A DNA stretch of 64,000 nucleotides from Gammaproteobacteria bacterium (GCA_021773555.1 JAJFKA010000113.1:47619-111618), one strand, 5' to 3'; counted from the stretch's first letter, positions 39,181 to 50,009 are shown. The notes: a model not told the origin generated them from the letters alone. Program-made: numbers and translations.

Positions 39181-39286
39181 TACAGAACGCCAGAACCATC
39201 CCCTTGAAATCAGTGTATCCAGACCCCACTTCTTACAGCCTCACACCTATTTTTTAACTCATCGGCAACGTAAACAGGATCAAAAC

Positions 39287-39826
39287 TTGGAACAATTCAG
39301 AGGTACCACCATCTTGTCAGTAAGACGCGGCAATTCTGTGGTCATTGGCGGCGATGGCCAGGTCACCATGGGGGATACTGTCATGAAAGGTAACGCGCGC
39401 AAGGTACGCCGGCTCTACAAGGATTCTGTGATCGCGGGATTCGCCGGTGGCACGGCAGATGCGTTTACATTGTTCGAGCGCTTCGAGGGCCAACTGGAGA
39501 AAAATCAGGGTAATCTGGTGCGCGCGGCAGTCGAACTGGCGAAAGACTGGCGTACAGACCGGGCCCTGCGGCGGCTGGAGGCTCTGCTGGTAGTCGCCGA
39601 TAAAAATGATTCACTGGTCATCACTGGAACCGGCGATGTGATCGAACCAAACGAGGGTATCATGGCCATTGGTTCTGGTGGTCAGTACGCCAAATCCGCA
39701 GCCCTGGCGCTGCTACACAATACCGACCTGTCGGCGCGTGATATTGTCGAAAAAGGTCTGGAGATTGCGGCAGAGATCTGCATCTACACCAACGATAATC
39801 GTACCATCGAAGAAATAACCACGTAG
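39287..39826 (+). CDS. hslV: ATP-dependent protease peptidase subunit HslV
   Basis: A 179-residue threonine protease, the proteolytic core of HslVU. A six-residue propeptide (MEQFRG) precedes the catalytic Thr7 in [33 protein letters not shown] and [16 protein letters not shown] follow. The start is TTG at 39287, supported by AGGA seven bases upstream and by relatives that begin MEQF.GTT. hslU follows 49 bp later. Confidence 0.96.
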   Translation: MEQFRGTTILSVRRGNSVVIGGDGQVTMGDTVMKGNARKVRRLYKDSVIAGFAGGTADAFTLFERFEGQLEKNQGNLVRAAVELAKDWRTDRALRRLEALLVVADKNDSLVITGTGDVIEPNEGIMAIGSGGQYAKSAALALLHNTDLSARDIVEKGLEIAAEICIYTNDNRTIEEITT

Positions 39827-39875
39827 CGCATTCGACTACCCATAAACCACACCCAACCCAGGTTCATAAATCTTT

Positions 39876-41219
39876 ATGTCAAATATGACACCCAGAGAGA
39901 TCGTACACGATCTCGACAAGCATATTGTTGGCCAGGCTGATGCTAAACGCGCGGTTGCTATCGCCATGCGTAATCGCTGGCGAAGACTGCAGTTGGAGCC
40001 GCATCTGCAAAACGAAATATCGCCCAAGAATATTCTCATGATCGGTCCCACCGGGGTGGGTAAGACCGAAATTGCACGACGCCTGGCTAAACTTGCCGGT
40101 GCCCCTTTCATCAAGGTCGAGGCAACTAAATTTACCGAGGTCGGTTATGTGGGCCGGGATGTGGAATCCATTGTCCGCGATCTCGCCGAGGCAGCTTTCA
40201 AATTGCTCCGCGATGAACAGATCGCGCTGGCGGAACCGAGGGCTGCGGATGCCGCGGAAGAGCGAATTCTCGACGCCCTGCTACCCCCGGCTCGCGTCTC
40301 CAGCGAAGACAGCATCGGCGACCGGAATAACAACAGTACCCGGCAGGTCTTCCGAAAAAAGCTTCGCGAAGGCGAACTGGACGACAAGGAAATCGAAATT
40401 GAGGTCCAGGCAGGCGCCATGGGAGTCGAGATTATGGCGCCGCCAGGTATGGAGGAAATGACCAGCCAGTTGCAAAATATGTTCTCTTCCATGGCCCCTG
40501 GAAAAACCAAGACCAGAAAACTCAAAGTAAAGGATGCTTTGAAAAAGCTTACTGAAGAGGAAGCTGCAAAACTCATTAATGAAGACGATCTGCGGGGTAG
40601 CGCCGTTACTGCCGTAGAACAGACTGGCATCGTATTTCTGGACGAAATGGACAAAATTGCCCGGCGAGCGGATCACAGTGGTGGGGCTGACGTATCCCGT
40701 GAAGGTGTGCAGAGGGACCTGTTGCCGCTGATCGAAGGCTGCAACGTATCAACCAAATACGGCATGATCAAAACTGACCATATTCTGTTTATTGCCTCAG
40801 GTGCGTTTCATTTAAGTAAACCATCGGATTTAATACCAGAACTCCAGGGCAGACTGCCCATCCGTGTTGAGTTGAACGCACTCGGCGTTGAGGACTTCGA
40901 GCGTATCCTCACTGAGCCAGACGCCTCCCTGACCGAGCAGTATCAGGCATTGCTGGCCACCGAGGGCGTTGATCTGGAATTTACGGAAACAGGCATTACC
41001 AGGCTCGCTGAAATCGCCTGGCAGGTAAACGAAACAACTGAAAATATCGGTGCACGAAGACTGCACACTGTCATGGAGAAATTGCTGGAACAGGTTTCAT
41101 TCGAGGCGGGAGACCTGCCTGATTCAGACCAGCAAACCATTCATATCGACGCTGCCTACGTCGATGCGAACCTTAAGGGCCTCGCGGCTGATGCCGACCT
41201 TAGCCGCTACATTCTTTAG
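39876..41219 (+). CDS. hslU: ATP-dependent protease ATPase subunit HslU
   Basis: A 447-residue AAA+ unfoldase. It opens [22 protein letters not shown]. Walker A is [15 protein letters not shown], the pore loop is in the GYVGRDVES block, the I-domain runs from about 110 to 240, Walker B is [11 protein letters not shown] and sensor 2 is [13 protein letters not shown]. It unfolds substrates and feeds them to HslV. Cotranscription with hslV is expected from the spacing. Confidence 0.97.
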   Translation: MSNMTPREIVHDLDKHIVGQADAKRAVAIAMRNRWRRLQLEPHLQNEISPKNILMIGPTGVGKTEIARRLAKLAGAPFIKVEATKFTEVGYVGRDVESIVRDLAEAAFKLLRDEQIALAEPRAADAAEERILDALLPPARVSSEDSIGDRNNNSTRQVFRKKLREGELDDKEIEIEVQAGAMGVEIMAPPGMEEMTSQLQNMFSSMAPGKTKTRKLKVKDALKKLTEEEAAKLINEDDLRGSAVTAVEQTGIVFLDEMDKIARRADHSGGADVSREGVQRDLLPLIEGCNVSTKYGMIKTDHILFIASGAFHLSKPSDLIPELQGRLPIRVELNALGVEDFERILTEPDASLTEQYQALLATEGVDLEFTETGITRLAEIAWQVNETTENIGARRLHTVMEKLLEQVSFEAGDLPDSDQQTIHIDAAYVDANLKGLAADADLSRYIL

Positions 41220-41234
41220 AAGCCGAGACCATTG

Positions 41235-41606
41235 ATGACGGAACCTCTCGAAATAAAGGTGCACACTCGATCTGCCACACTGGAATTGTGTTATGCAGGG
41301 TATAGCCACGTTCTGCCGGCCGAGTACCTGCGGGTGTTCTCTCCTTCTGCCGAAGTTCAGGGGCATTCGAACGATCAGGCTGTGTTGCAGACTGGTAAAC
41401 GCCACGTGACCATCAAAGACATCGAACCACAAGGTCACTACGCGCTGAAGTTGGTATTTTCGGATGGACATGACTCCGGCATTTTCAGCTGGACGTACCT
41501 GGCAGAACTCGGCGAGAACCTTGAAACTTACTGGGCAGAGTACCTGGCTCGCCTCCAAGCCGCCGGGGAATCCAGAGAACCCCGGTTCATCGCTGTCAGC
41601 ACGTAA
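41235..41606 (+). CDS. DUF971 (GBBH-like N-terminal domain) protein
   Basis: A 123-residue protein of the DUF971 family, related to the N-terminal domain of gamma-butyrobetaine hydroxylase: LRVFSPSAEVQGH near the N-terminus, KDIEPQGHYALKLVFSDGHDSGIFSWTYL in the centre. Function is unknown, and a metal or Fe-S related role has been suggested for relatives. ATG 41235 is chosen over TTG 41232. It starts 15 bases after hslU, and it is often found with hslVU in relatives. Confidence 0.85.
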   Translation: MTEPLEIKVHTRSATLELCYAGYSHVLPAEYLRVFSPSAEVQGHSNDQAVLQTGKRHVTIKDIEPQGHYALKLVFSDGHDSGIFSWTYLAELGENLETYWAEYLARLQAAGESREPRFIAVST

Positions 41607-41693
41607 ATACTGACGGGTACAGGACAGAGACCATAAGCATGTTCACGCCGTAATGGTGTAAAATGCGGAGCCTTCTTAAGAGCTGATGCTGTC

Positions 41694-42434
41694 ATGCCGC
41701 AACAGACACACTTCGGGTTCAAAACCGTTCCACTCGCTGAGAAAGCAAGCAGGGTCGCCGGTGTGTTTCATTCTGTGGCCAGTCGCTATGATCTGATGAA
41801 CGACCTGATGTCCCTTGGCACCCACCGCCTGATCAAGCGTTTCGCGATTGAACAGACCGCAGCCAGGGCGGGAGACACCATTTTGGATCTTGCTTGTGGC
41901 ACCGGCGATCTGAGCGAAAAGCTGTCCACAATTGTTGGCTCCACCGGCCACATAGTCCTTTGTGATATAAACGAATCCATGCTCAGTCTAGGCAGAGAAA
42001 GGCTGCACAACCATGGCGTTGCTGCCAATGTCAGCTTTGTTCAGGGAGATGCAGAAAAACTGCCTTTCAATGAAAACCACTTCGACGCGATCACCATGGC
42101 ATTTGGATTACGAAACGTAACCACCAAGGAGAATGCATTACGCGCCATTTTGCGCACATTGAAACCGGGTGGGAGATTCGTCGTGCTGGAGTTTTCGAAA
42201 CCACTGAACCCGGTAGTGGAGAATGCCTATCGAGTGTTCTCAGGAATCTGGCCTGGGGTTGGTGAAATCGTCACCGGAGACCGGGCCAGCTACCAGTACC
42301 TGGTGGAATCAATCCGCATGCACCCTCCCCAGGATGAGCTCGCCGCAATGATGACAGACGCTGGATTTTCGAAGGTTCACTACCACAACCTGTTAAATGG
42401 GATCGTCGCAATCCACCAGGGCACCAAGGGCTAG
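41694..42434 (+). CDS. ubiE: Ubiquinone/menaquinone biosynthesis C-methyltransferase UbiE
   Basis: A 246-residue SAM-dependent methyltransferase that methylates the C2 position of demethoxybenzoquinol in ubiquinone synthesis. Motif I is ILDLACGTGDLSEKL; FDAITMAFGLRNVTTKENALR, RTLKPGGRFVVLEFSKP and YQYLVESIRMHPPQDELAAMM are UbiE signatures. It begins with HFGFKTVPLAEKA as expected. The natural C-terminus (GIVAIHQGTKG) is of normal length, but its TAG stop lies inside the terminal repeat of a small element (42431-42598). Confidence 0.97.
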   Translation: MPQQTHFGFKTVPLAEKASRVAGVFHSVASRYDLMNDLMSLGTHRLIKRFAIEQTAARAGDTILDLACGTGDLSEKLSTIVGSTGHIVLCDINESMLSLGRERLHNHGVAANVSFVQGDAEKLPFNENHFDAITMAFGLRNVTTKENALRAILRTLKPGGRFVVLEFSKPLNPVVENAYRVFSGIWPGVGEIVTGDRASYQYLVESIRMHPPQDELAAMMTDAGFSKVHYHNLLNGIVAIHQGTKG

Positions 42435-42598
42435 CCCGCCTTATTCACGAAGGCGACACAATACAATCGTCAGGTTATTATAATTCAATAGGTTTGGTCG
42501 AAAATAGGAGTCAATTCGTGAAATACAGTCTGCGCCTGAATGGCTTTCTCACAATTCTGCCAATAAACTCCATTCCCTTCATGAACAAAGCGGGCTAG
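42431..42598. repeat. Small CTAG-bounded repeat element, copy 1 (168 bp)
   Basis: The element runs from CTAGCCCGC (42431-42439) to its exact inverse GCGGGCTAG (42590-42598). The body matches copy 2 at 58246-58374 over most of its length, including near-identical blocks around GCGACACAATA, AGGTTATTATA and CGTGAAATACA, and is about 39 bp longer near its right end. No coding potential. The left terminal CTAG contains the ubiE stop codon, and the right end sits five bases before the ubiB start. Confidence 0.8.
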
Positions 42599-42603
42599 GC
42601 CGG

Positions 42604-44238
42604 ATGCATCTCTATCGCCTATTGAAAATCCTCGGAGTGTTGATCATTCACCGAATTGACCGACTGTTGCCTGCCGGGTTCGCGCCGGTCTGGCTGCGAA
42701 TCCTGCTGTCACCGCTGAAACTGATTCCAGCTAACGACACACCGGAGGTGGCATTGCGTCTAGCCCTTGAGGAACTCGGACCAGTTTTTATCAAATTTGG
42801 GCAGATACTTTCTACTCGCAAGGATCTTTTTGAACCCGACCTCGCGGAAGAACTCGAAAAGCTGCAGGATCGTGTCCCACCCTTCCCTTCAGAGGCTGCC
42901 GCTGAAATTATCGAACGAAATCTTGGCCGGCCGATTGCAGAAGTTTTTTCGGAGTTTGAGGTTGAACCGCTGGCATCGGCTTCGGTGGCACAGGTTCATG
43001 TTGGCACATTACACACGGGTGAAGATGTCGCGGTCAAGGTGATTCGCCCTGGCATCGAGAAAATTATCAGCCGCGACATCCGGTTGATGCGCCTTGTGGC
43101 ACGAATCATCGTCAAACTCTGGCGTGACGGCAAGCGACTGCATCCGGTCGAAATAGTCGATGACTATGAAGTGACCATCCTCAATGAACTAAATCTCTCT
43201 CTCGAGGCGTCCAATACGGCGCGTTTACGAGACAATTGGCTGGACAGCGGAAAACTGTACGTACCGAAAATTTACTGGCCATATTGTACCCAGGACGTGA
43301 TGGTCATGGAGCGTATTTATGGTGTCACTGCCTCTGACATCACCACACTGAAAGCCGCAAACACCGATCTTCGCAAGCTTGCTCACCTGGGGGTTGAGAT
43401 CTTTTTTACGCAGGTTTTCGAACACAATTTTTTTCATGCTGACATGCATCCAGGCAATGTTTTCATCGATATTACCGATCCCCGGAATCCGAGTTATATC
43501 GCACTCGATTGCGCCATCATCGGGTCGCTCGGTGACGATGATAAGAACTACCTTGCCAGGAATCTGCTTGCATTTTTCAGGCAGGACTATGCACAAGTCG
43601 CGCATCTGCACATCGCGAGCGGCTGGGTCCCGGCGGATACTAATCCTGCAGAGTTTGAGGCCGTGATCCGCAGCGTCTGTGAACCAATCTTTCAGAAGCC
43701 TATTAAAGAAATATCCTTTGGTAATCTGTTGCTGACACTCTTCCAGACTGCACGACAATTCGAAATGGAAGTTCAACCGCAACTCGTCCTTCTGCAAAAA
43801 ACGCTCTTAAATATTGAGGGCATGGGACGCCAGATTTATGACGATCTGGACCTCTGGGAGACTGCTGCCCCGTTCATGGAACGCTGGATGGATGAAAGGG
43901 TAGGTGTGCGGCATATACTGAAGTCGCTCAGTGAAAATGTACCTGGCTGGCTGGCGCGGTTGCCGGAGATCCCGGACCTTGCATACACCGCACTCAACGA
44001 AATGAAACAGATGGGAGCGCACAACCGCCAGCAAACCAAACTGCTGGATCAATTGCGGGTCGAGATCGCGGAACAGAACAGACGTTCGCGATTCCAGAAG
44101 GCGGGAGGATATGCACTTATTGCCGCACTATTAAGTATGCTGCTGCCATTCTCGGGAATAGCCCAGGGCAACGAGTTATTGCTGGGTACTTCTATTCTCG
44201 GCAGTGTCGGTATTTACCTGACCCTGGTGCATGGCTGA
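42604..44238 (+). CDS. ubiB: Ubiquinone biosynthesis regulatory kinase-like protein UbiB
   Basis: A 544-residue ABC1/ADCK family atypical kinase needed for aerobic ubiquinone synthesis. The diagnostic KXGQ block is [15 protein letters not shown], the Ala-rich loop is [11 protein letters not shown], and the catalytic residues lie in [11 protein letters not shown] and [12 protein letters not shown]-terminal membrane hairpin ([18 protein letters not shown] and the last 20 residues) anchors it. The stop overlaps hisI. The usual ubiJ (SCP2-domain) gene between ubiE and ubiB is missing; the repeat element occupies that gap. Confidence 0.96.
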   Translation: MHLYRLLKILGVLIIHRIDRLLPAGFAPVWLRILLSPLKLIPANDTPEVALRLALEELGPVFIKFGQILSTRKDLFEPDLAEELEKLQDRVPPFPSEAAAEIIERNLGRPIAEVFSEFEVEPLASASVAQVHVGTLHTGEDVAVKVIRPGIEKIISRDIRLMRLVARIIVKLWRDGKRLHPVEIVDDYEVTILNELNLSLEASNTARLRDNWLDSGKLYVPKIYWPYCTQDVMVMERIYGVTASDITTLKAANTDLRKLAHLGVEIFFTQVFEHNFFHADMHPGNVFIDITDPRNPSYIALDCAIIGSLGDDDKNYLARNLLAFFRQDYAQVAHLHIASGWVPADTNPAEFEAVIRSVCEPIFQKPIKEISFGNLLLTLFQTARQFEMEVQPQLVLLQKTLLNIEGMGRQIYDDLDLWETAAPFMERWMDERVGVRHILKSLSENVPGWLARLPEIPDLAYTALNEMKQMGAHNRQQTKLLDQLRVEIAEQNRRSRFQKAGGYALIAALLSMLLPFSGIAQGNELLLGTSILGSVGIYLTLVHG

Positions 44239-44644
44239 GATGGACTCACAAACTACAGAAAACTGGCTCGACGCCGTCAACTTTAATGCCGACGGGTTGA
44301 TTCCAGCAATCGTTCAAAACGAGGAAGACCAGCGCATCCTTATGATGGCCTGGATGAACCGTGAGGCACTTAACGAAACCGTTACCAGCGGAAAGGCTGT
44401 TTACTGGTCTCGTAGTCGAAACAAACTGTGGCGTAAAGGTGAGGAGTCCGGCTTTGGGCAGACAGTAAAACAGGTGCGTCTGGACTGTGACGCTGATGTG
44501 ATAGTATTAGCGGTCTCACAAACCGGTGGCATTGCGTGTCATACCGGCCGCGAGAGTTGTTTCTACCGCATTCTGGAAGACGGGAAATGGACTATCGTGG
44601 ACCCGGTTTTGAAGGATCCAGGAGAAATCTATGGCGACCAGTAA
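44231..44644 (+). CDS. hisI: Phosphoribosyl-AMP cyclohydrolase
   Basis: A 137-residue stand-alone HisI, third step of histidine synthesis. [30 protein letters not shown], the metal-binding [11 protein letters not shown] and [14 protein letters not shown] are intact, providing the zinc and magnesium ligands. The ATG at 44231 overlaps the ubiB stop by eight bases. hisE follows as a separate gene. Confidence 0.96.
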   Translation: MAEMDSQTTENWLDAVNFNADGLIPAIVQNEEDQRILMMAWMNREALNETVTSGKAVYWSRSRNKLWRKGEESGFGQTVKQVRLDCDADVIVLAVSQTGGIACHTGRESCFYRILEDGKWTIVDPVLKDPGEIYGDQ

Positions 44645-44670
44645 ACCCCCGGGTCAGGGGGAAGACAATT

Positions 44671-45000
44671 GTGTCTGATGTAATTGAACGATTGTTCGAG
44701 GTACTGAAGCAGCGTCGCCACGCCGACCCAGCCGAGTCTTATGTGGCCGGATTACACCAGGCGGGTCTGAATCGTATTCTGGAGAAAGTTGGAGAAGAAT
44801 CCACTGAGACCATCATCGCCGCAAAAGATGCCGGTCATTCCGGTGACACCACGGAATTGATCAAAGAAACAGCAGATTTATGGTTTCACACGCTGGTAAT
44901 GCTTGAGCACCTCGGTGAACATCCGGAGAACATTTTCGCCGAACTCGAACATCGTTTCGGCACCTCGGGTATCAGCGAGAAAAACAACAGGAACAAATAG
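44671..45000 (+). CDS. hisE: Phosphoribosyl-ATP pyrophosphatase
   Basis: A 109-residue all-alpha MazG-like enzyme, second step of histidine synthesis. It contains [31 protein letters not shown] and the metal-binding [14 protein letters not shown] chose GTG 44671, giving [19 protein letters not shown] at 44656-44662 is at good distance, whereas an open frame reaching back to 44536 would overlap hisI and lacks family similarity. Confidence 0.93.
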   Translation: MSDVIERLFEVLKQRRHADPAESYVAGLHQAGLNRILEKVGEESTETIIAAKDAGHSGDTTELIKETADLWFHTLVMLEHLGEHPENIFAELEHRFGTSGISEKNNRNK

Positions 45001-45011
45001 GGAGTACGCAC

Positions 45012-45239
45012 ATGTCATTTGGAATAACTGAACTCGTCATTGTCCTCGTCATCGTGCTTTTATTGTTTGGCACGACAAAACTCAAATCTCTTGGCAGTGA
45101 TCTCGGATCGGCGATCAAGGGATTTCGATCTGCCGTCGGTGATGAGGACGAAATAAAAAACGTCACCAGCGAGGGCGAAGAAGTCACACCGACACTGCAG
45201 AAGTCGAAGCAGCCCGATCAGAGCGAAAGCAAGTCGTAG
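45012..45239 (+). CDS. tatA: Sec-independent protein translocase subunit TatA
   Basis: A 75-residue protein: a short N-terminal membrane helix ([19 protein letters not shown]), the FG hinge, an amphipathic helix ([18 protein letters not shown]) and an acidic, Lys-rich tail. TatA oligomers form the export pore for folded proteins. It is first in tatABC, 11 bases after hisE, an order shared with Pseudomonas. Confidence 0.95.
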   Translation: MSFGITELVIVLVIVLLLFGTTKLKSLGSDLGSAIKGFRSAVGDEDEIKNVTSEGEEVTPTLQKSKQPDQSESKS

Positions 45240-45246
45240 TCCACGC

Positions 45247-45717
45247 ATGTTCGACATAGGCTTCCCGGAACTGCTGCTGATCAGCGTTGTTGCGCTTCTT
45301 GTTATCGGGCCGGATAAACTGCCGGAAACAATTCGTGCCATGTCACTTTGGATCGGTCGTTTTCGCCGCAGCTTCGCCAATATCAAACAGGAGATTGAAA
45401 AGGAAATCGGGGCCGATGAGATCCGCAGCCAGTTATACAATGAAGCCATCATGCAGGATATTGAGAAAACCAAAAATACACTCAAAGAGACCCGGGATGA
45501 GGTTAATCATGCGATCAACCAGTTTGACTCCTCTGTGAACAGCCTCAATCCAGACGACTACCTGAATAAGCCAGCGGACGAACCACGGGATCAAACCATT
45601 GAATCTCCAGCCGATGGGGACGCGCCGCGTAATGCTGCGCAGGAAAATGAAAACATGACTGCGCAAACACTCATCGTTCCGGAAGCGAAGAATAAGCAAC
45701 ATGACGGAACAAAGTAA
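45247..45717 (+). CDS. tatB: Sec-independent protein translocase subunit TatB
   Basis: A 156-residue protein beginning [27 protein letters not shown], the TatB membrane helix with the conserved glutamate and GP hinge. A long charged amphipathic helix and an acidic tail follow. TatB binds the twin-arginine signal together with TatC. Its last 17 bp overlap tatC. Confidence 0.95.
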   Translation: MFDIGFPELLLISVVALLVIGPDKLPETIRAMSLWIGRFRRSFANIKQEIEKEIGADEIRSQLYNEAIMQDIEKTKNTLKETRDEVNHAINQFDSSVNSLNPDDYLNKPADEPRDQTIESPADGDAPRNAAQENENMTAQTLIVPEAKNKQHDGTK

Positions 45718-46495
45718 CTCTGACGACCCGAGCACGTCCCAGGATAAAGTTTCGGCTGAGTCAGACCAGGGTCAACCCCTGATTGATCACCTGATCGAAC
45801 TACGTACGCGAATCCTGCATAGTATCTTTTCCATCACGATCATATTTCTACCGCTCTTTTACTTTGCAAACGATATTTATACCTATGTTTCAGGTCCACT
45901 CCGGGCGTTACTGCCACCGGGAACGACCATGATCGCTACCGAAGTTGCCTCACCATTTCTGACTCCGTTTAAGCTCACCCTGGTACTGTCGATATTTATT
46001 GCAATGCCCTACATCCTCCACCAATTGTGGAGCTTTATCGCACCTGGGTTATACAGAGGCGAAAAACGCATTGCTTTGCCACTTCTGGTGTCCAGCATTC
46101 TGTTGTTCTATGCCGGTATCGGCTTTGCGTTTTACATCGTATTTCCGCTGGTTTTCGGATTTTTCACCAGCGTCGCACCGGACGGGGTTACGATCATGAC
46201 TGACATAAACCGCTATCTCGATTTCGTGCTGAAATTGTTCTTCGCATTTGGCCTCGCATTTGAAATTCCCATTGCCACAGTTCTGCTGGTATGGACCGGG
46301 GCAACCAACGTCGACAATCTCCGTAAAAAGCGCCCTTACGTTATTGTTGGCTGTTTTGTGCTGGGAATGTTACTGACGCCGCCGGATGTAATTTCCCAAA
46401 TCCTGCTGGCGATACCTATGTGGCTTCTGTTTGAGGCAGGGATTCTGTTTTCCCTGATGGTGCAGAACAGAAAGGCAATCGAAACCGGGGAGTAA
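45701..46495 (+). CDS. tatC: Sec-independent protein translocase subunit TatC
   Basis: A 264-residue protein with six membrane helices, the twin-arginine receptor. [17 protein letters not shown] is the conserved cytoplasmic start, [20 protein letters not shown] and [12 protein letters not shown] follow, and the periplasmic loop and [15 protein letters not shown] block are present. The start overlaps tatB, implying coupled translation. The operon ends 10 bp from the convergent dtd gene. Confidence 0.96.
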   Translation: MTEQSNSDDPSTSQDKVSAESDQGQPLIDHLIELRTRILHSIFSITIIFLPLFYFANDIYTYVSGPLRALLPPGTTMIATEVASPFLTPFKLTLVLSIFIAMPYILHQLWSFIAPGLYRGEKRIALPLLVSSILLFYAGIGFAFYIVFPLVFGFFTSVAPDGVTIMTDINRYLDFVLKLFFAFGLAFEIPIATVLLVWTGATNVDNLRKKRPYVIVGCFVLGMLLTPPDVISQILLAIPMWLLFEAGILFSLMVQNRKAIETGE

Positions 46496-46505
46496 CCTGA
46501 ACGAA

Positions 46506-46940
46506 TCAGGATTTCAGCAGGAATGTTACCGGTCCATCGTTGCGCAGTTGCACTTTCATATCTGCCCCAAAACTGCCTGACTGCGTGGCACACAACGCGG
46601 TGGCCTCGCGAACGAATTGGTCATATAAAAACTCCGCTGTTTCGGGATCTGCTGCCGACGAAAAAGAGGGGCGAAGACCTTTCTGGGTATCCGCAACGAG
46701 CGTGAATTGAGACACCACCAGCAACTGGCCCGCAACGTCCAGAAGGCTGAGATTCATGTGACCCCTGGCATCGGGAAAAACCCGATAGTTAACTACTTTG
46801 TGGAGCAGTGCAGATACCTGTTTGTCACTGTCCGCTTTCTCGATCCCCAGAAATAACAATAAACCACGGCCTATCTCGCCAACCACGTGGCCCTCAACAA
46901 CGACACTTGCTTCACTGACCCTCTGGATAAGTCCTTTCAA
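46506..46940 (-). CDS. dtd: D-aminoacyl-tRNA deacylase
   Basis: A 144-residue homodimeric enzyme that frees D-amino acids from mischarged tRNA. Both active-site motifs are intact: SQFTLVADTQKGLRPSF and the C-terminal NDGPVTFLLKS. The N-terminus MKGLIQRVSEASVVVEG is typical. It is downstream of pip on the same strand with a 52-bp gap. Confidence 0.95.
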   Translation of the reverse strand: MKGLIQRVSEASVVVEGHVVGEIGRGLLLFLGIEKADSDKQVSALLHKVVNYRVFPDARGHMNLSLLDVAGQLLVVSQFTLVADTQKGLRPSFSSAADPETAEFLYDQFVREATALCATQSGSFGADMKVQLRNDGPVTFLLKS

Positions 46941-46992
46941 TGCCTGACCGCGTTACACAAAATCCGGGATAGCATGCCAGAGACCAGTAGTC

Positions 46993-47976
46993 TCAAACAC
47001 CAAATTCGTCTTCAAAACGCAGCGCCATATTCCGTGTCGCCCTGATCAACGCATCGATCAACACTGGTTCTGCCGCTGAATGGCCAGCTTCACGAACAAT
47101 ATAGAGTTGCGAGTCCGGCCAGGCCTGGTGCAGGTCATAGGCATTGTCGAGCGGGCAAACCATATCAAAGCGCCCGTGCACGATGATGCCCGGGATTTGT
47201 TTCAGGGTATCAGCCTGCCTGACTATCTGGTTCTCTGTAAGGAAACACTTGTTGCTGTAATAGTGTGCACCAATGATGCTACGCGCCAGCGCCCGGTGCG
47301 GATCGTTGAAGTGTTTAATCAACCGTGGATTGGGATGCATGGTCGAACAATGCGCTTCCCAGGATGACCAGGCCTTGGCGGCACCCATGCGCGCCAGTTC
47401 ATTAGCGCCCGAAATCAGTTTACCGTACGCCGCGGGAAGATTATCACGCTCAGTACTGGGAATCGGTGCTATGAAATCCTCCCAGTGATCGGGGAAAAAG
47501 CGACTGGCGCCACCCTGGTAAGTCCACCTGATATCACTTTCCCTGCCCAGGAATATGCCGCGTAGCACCAGTCCCAGCGTCTTATCCGGATGGGTTTCGG
47601 CATAAACCAGGCTCAGGGTCGAACCCCAGCCCCCGCCAAACAGTACCCACTTATCGACCTCAAGGAATTCGCGGATCTTCTCCATGTCTCCGATCATGTC
47701 GTTAGTTGTGTTGCCTCGAAGCTCGCTGTGAGGTGTCGAACGGCCGCAACCACGCTGATCAAAAAGGATAATCCGGTACTTCTGGGGATTGAAAAAGCAG
47801 CGGCTGTCAAACTCGCAACCGGAGCCCGGTCCTGCGTGCACAAAAAGAATTGGGATCCCACTTTTTGTGCCACTCTCATCAATATAGAGTTCGTGGATAT
47901 CATCGACTTTTAGTTTGTGACGAGCATAAGGCTTGATTTCTGGATACAAAGGCAACATTGCTGAATCCCTCGACAA
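46993..47976 (-). CDS. pip: Proline iminopeptidase-like alpha/beta hydrolase with the catalytic serine replaced
   Basis: A 327-residue protein matching proline iminopeptidase from end to end: HAGPGSG oxyanion loop at 48-53, FDQRGCGRSTPH, AYGKLISGANELARMGAAKAWSSWE, and the acid and histidine positions in FDMVCPLDNAYDLHQAW and EAGHSAAEP. The family nucleophile elbow is GGSWGS; here it reads GGGWGS (residues 114-119), so position 116 is glycine (codon 47629-47631). A single A-to-G change from AGC would explain it. The rest is undamaged and well conserved. It is either a recently inactivated enzyme, a non-catalytic relative, or an assembly error. Confidence 0.85.
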   Translation of the reverse strand: MSRDSAMLPLYPEIKPYARHKLKVDDIHELYIDESGTKSGIPILFVHAGPGSGCEFDSRCFFNPQKYRIILFDQRGCGRSTPHSELRGNTTNDMIGDMEKIREFLEVDKWVLFGGGWGSTLSLVYAETHPDKTLGLVLRGIFLGRESDIRWTYQGGASRFFPDHWEDFIAPIPSTERDNLPAAYGKLISGANELARMGAAKAWSSWEAHCSTMHPNPRLIKHFNDPHRALARSIIGAHYYSNKCFLTENQIVRQADTLKQIPGIIVHGRFDMVCPLDNAYDLHQAWPDSQLYIVREAGHSAAEPVLIDALIRATRNMALRFEDEFGV

Positions 47977-47989
47977 TCTCTGAATTTTT

Positions 47990-49810
47990 TCAGGCTACTT
48001 TGGCGCGACCGGCGCGTTTGCGTTCGTTCTCACTCAACAGTTTTTTACGGATGCGAATGTGATGAGGCGTTACCTCGACAAGTTCGTCATCATCTATGAA
48101 CTCAATCGCCTGTTCGAGCGAATGCTTTACGGGAGGAGAAAGGACAATGTTCTCATCATTACCCGCTGCACGAATATTGTTCAGCTGCTTGCCTTTCAAG
48201 GGATTTACCGTCATATCATTGCCCCGTGCATGCAACCCGACAATCATGCCTTCATAAATTTCTTCATTGGGATCGATAAACAAACGACCTCTCGCCTGTA
48301 AGTTAAACAACGCAAACGCCAGGCTTTTACCACTTGCCATGGATACCAGAACGCCATTGGAACGTTTAGCCGTGTCATGGCTCTGAATATCGCTGTAATG
48401 CGAAAAGACACTGGTCATGAGACCCGTGCCCGATGTCATGGTCATGAACTCAGATCGAAATCCAATCAGGCAGCGAGTCGGCACCAGAAAATCGAGCCTT
48501 ACCCGCCCCTTTCCATCGGGGATCATGTTGGTCAGGTTGGCTTTCCGATGTCCCAGCTCTTCCATCACCGAACCCTGATGAATCTGTTCCACATCGACCA
48601 GCAACGTTTCAAAGGGTTCCTGTTGCTTGCCATCGACTTCCCTGAGAATTACTTCCGGGCGTGATACCCCGAGTTCATACCCTTCCCGGCGCATGGTTTC
48701 TATCAATACACCAAGATGCAACTCACCCCGGCCAGATACTTTAAACCGATCTGCACTATCCGTGGGTTCAACGCGCAGGGCAACATTGTGCAGGAGTTCC
48801 CGCTCCAGGCGCTGCTTAAGATTCCGGCTGGTCACAAACTTGCCGTCCCGACCCGCAAACGGCGAGGTATTCACCTGAAACGTCATTGAGATTGTCGGCT
48901 CATCTACCTTAAGCTGTGGCAGGGGCAGTACATGACCCGGTGCGCAGATCGTATCGGAGATTTGCAGACCGTCGATACCCGAGATACACACAATATCTCC
49001 CGCCAGAGCCGACGGAACCTCGACTCTCTCCAGACCCTGGTAACCCATCACCTGCAGGATTCGCGCTTTCCGCTGCTGATTTTTATCATTGGCGACAATC
49101 ACCTGGTCACCGGTTCGCACCGTTCCTCTGGCAATCCGCCCAAGACCAATCACACCGACATAGCTGCTGTAGTCCAGCGCACTGATCTGCATTTGCAGCG
49201 GCGCATTCTCTTCAACCTCGGGGGGAGGAACCTTGTCTATGATCGTTTGAAGCAGGCAACTCATATCATCTTCAATATGGTCCGGGGACAACCCGGCCCT
49301 GCCCTGGATCGCAGATCCATATATTACCGGGAAATCGAGCTGCTCATCACTGGCACCCAGTGAATCAAATAACTCAAAAACTTCATCAACGACCCAGTCG
49401 GGTCTCGCTCCGTCACGATCAATCTTGTTTACCATCAGAATTGGATTGAGGCCATTCTCAAAGGCCTTCATTGTCACAAACCGTGTCTGCGGCATGGGAC
49501 CTTCAATCGCATCAACCAGAAGCAAAACCGAGTCCACCATCGACAAAATGCGTTCCACCTCACCACCGAAGTCAGCATGACCGGGCGTATCGACAATGTT
49601 GATGTGGTAGCCATTCCACTCCAACGCTGTGTTCTTGGCCAGGATCGTGATGCCGCGCTCTTTCTCAAGATCGTTTGAATCCATCAGACGCTCGCCCGCG
49701 TCCTCTCCCCGATGCAGGGCACCGGCCTGGGACAGCAATTTGTCGATCAAGGTGGTTTTACCATGATCGACGTGCGCGATAATCGCAATATTTCGGAGTT
49801 TTCTTTCCAT
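47990..49810 (-). CDS. typA: Translational GTPase TypA/BipA
   Basis: A 606-residue ribosome-binding GTPase. G1 is [16 protein letters not shown]2 is [10 protein letters not shown]3 is [14 protein letters not shown] and G4 is [13 protein letters not shown]. Elongation-factor domains II, III and V follow, and the C-terminal BipA-specific domain contains [31 protein letters not shown]. It is needed for growth under stress and low temperature and for late 50S assembly. It is divergent from the PP-loop gene. Confidence 0.97.
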   Translation of the reverse strand: MERKLRNIAIIAHVDHGKTTLIDKLLSQAGALHRGEDAGERLMDSNDLEKERGITILAKNTALEWNGYHINIVDTPGHADFGGEVERILSMVDSVLLLVDAIEGPMPQTRFVTMKAFENGLNPILMVNKIDRDGARPDWVVDEVFELFDSLGASDEQLDFPVIYGSAIQGRAGLSPDHIEDDMSCLLQTIIDKVPPPEVEENAPLQMQISALDYSSYVGVIGLGRIARGTVRTGDQVIVANDKNQQRKARILQVMGYQGLERVEVPSALAGDIVCISGIDGLQISDTICAPGHVLPLPQLKVDEPTISMTFQVNTSPFAGRDGKFVTSRNLKQRLERELLHNVALRVEPTDSADRFKVSGRGELHLGVLIETMRREGYELGVSRPEVILREVDGKQQEPFETLLVDVEQIHQGSVMEELGHRKANLTNMIPDGKGRVRLDFLVPTRCLIGFRSEFMTMTSGTGLMTSVFSHYSDIQSHDTAKRSNGVLVSMASGKSLAFALFNLQARGRLFIDPNEEIYEGMIVGLHARGNDMTVNPLKGKQLNNIRAAGNDENIVLSPPVKHSLEQAIEFIDDDELVEVTPHHIRIRKKLLSENERKRAGRAKVA

Positions 49811-50009
49811 TGGGGCTTAAAGCGGGGCTTAAAAGACGCGGCATTATACATAAAGCCAATGTCACGTACACGAAGCATTCGAGTTTGCGCCGGACGGCGC
49901 CTCGCTTCATTTTCACTGGTTTTTCAAAAACCACCGAAGATTTTGGCGATTTCCGCTATAATCCGCGACCTTTCCCACCGACACCAGCCACACATCAGGA
50001 ATCCAGCGC

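Noticed and set aside
44536..44670. N-terminal extension of hisE
   Set aside because: The extra 45 codons overlap hisI in another frame and resemble no HisE; GTG 44671 has a strong ribosome site and the normal family start.
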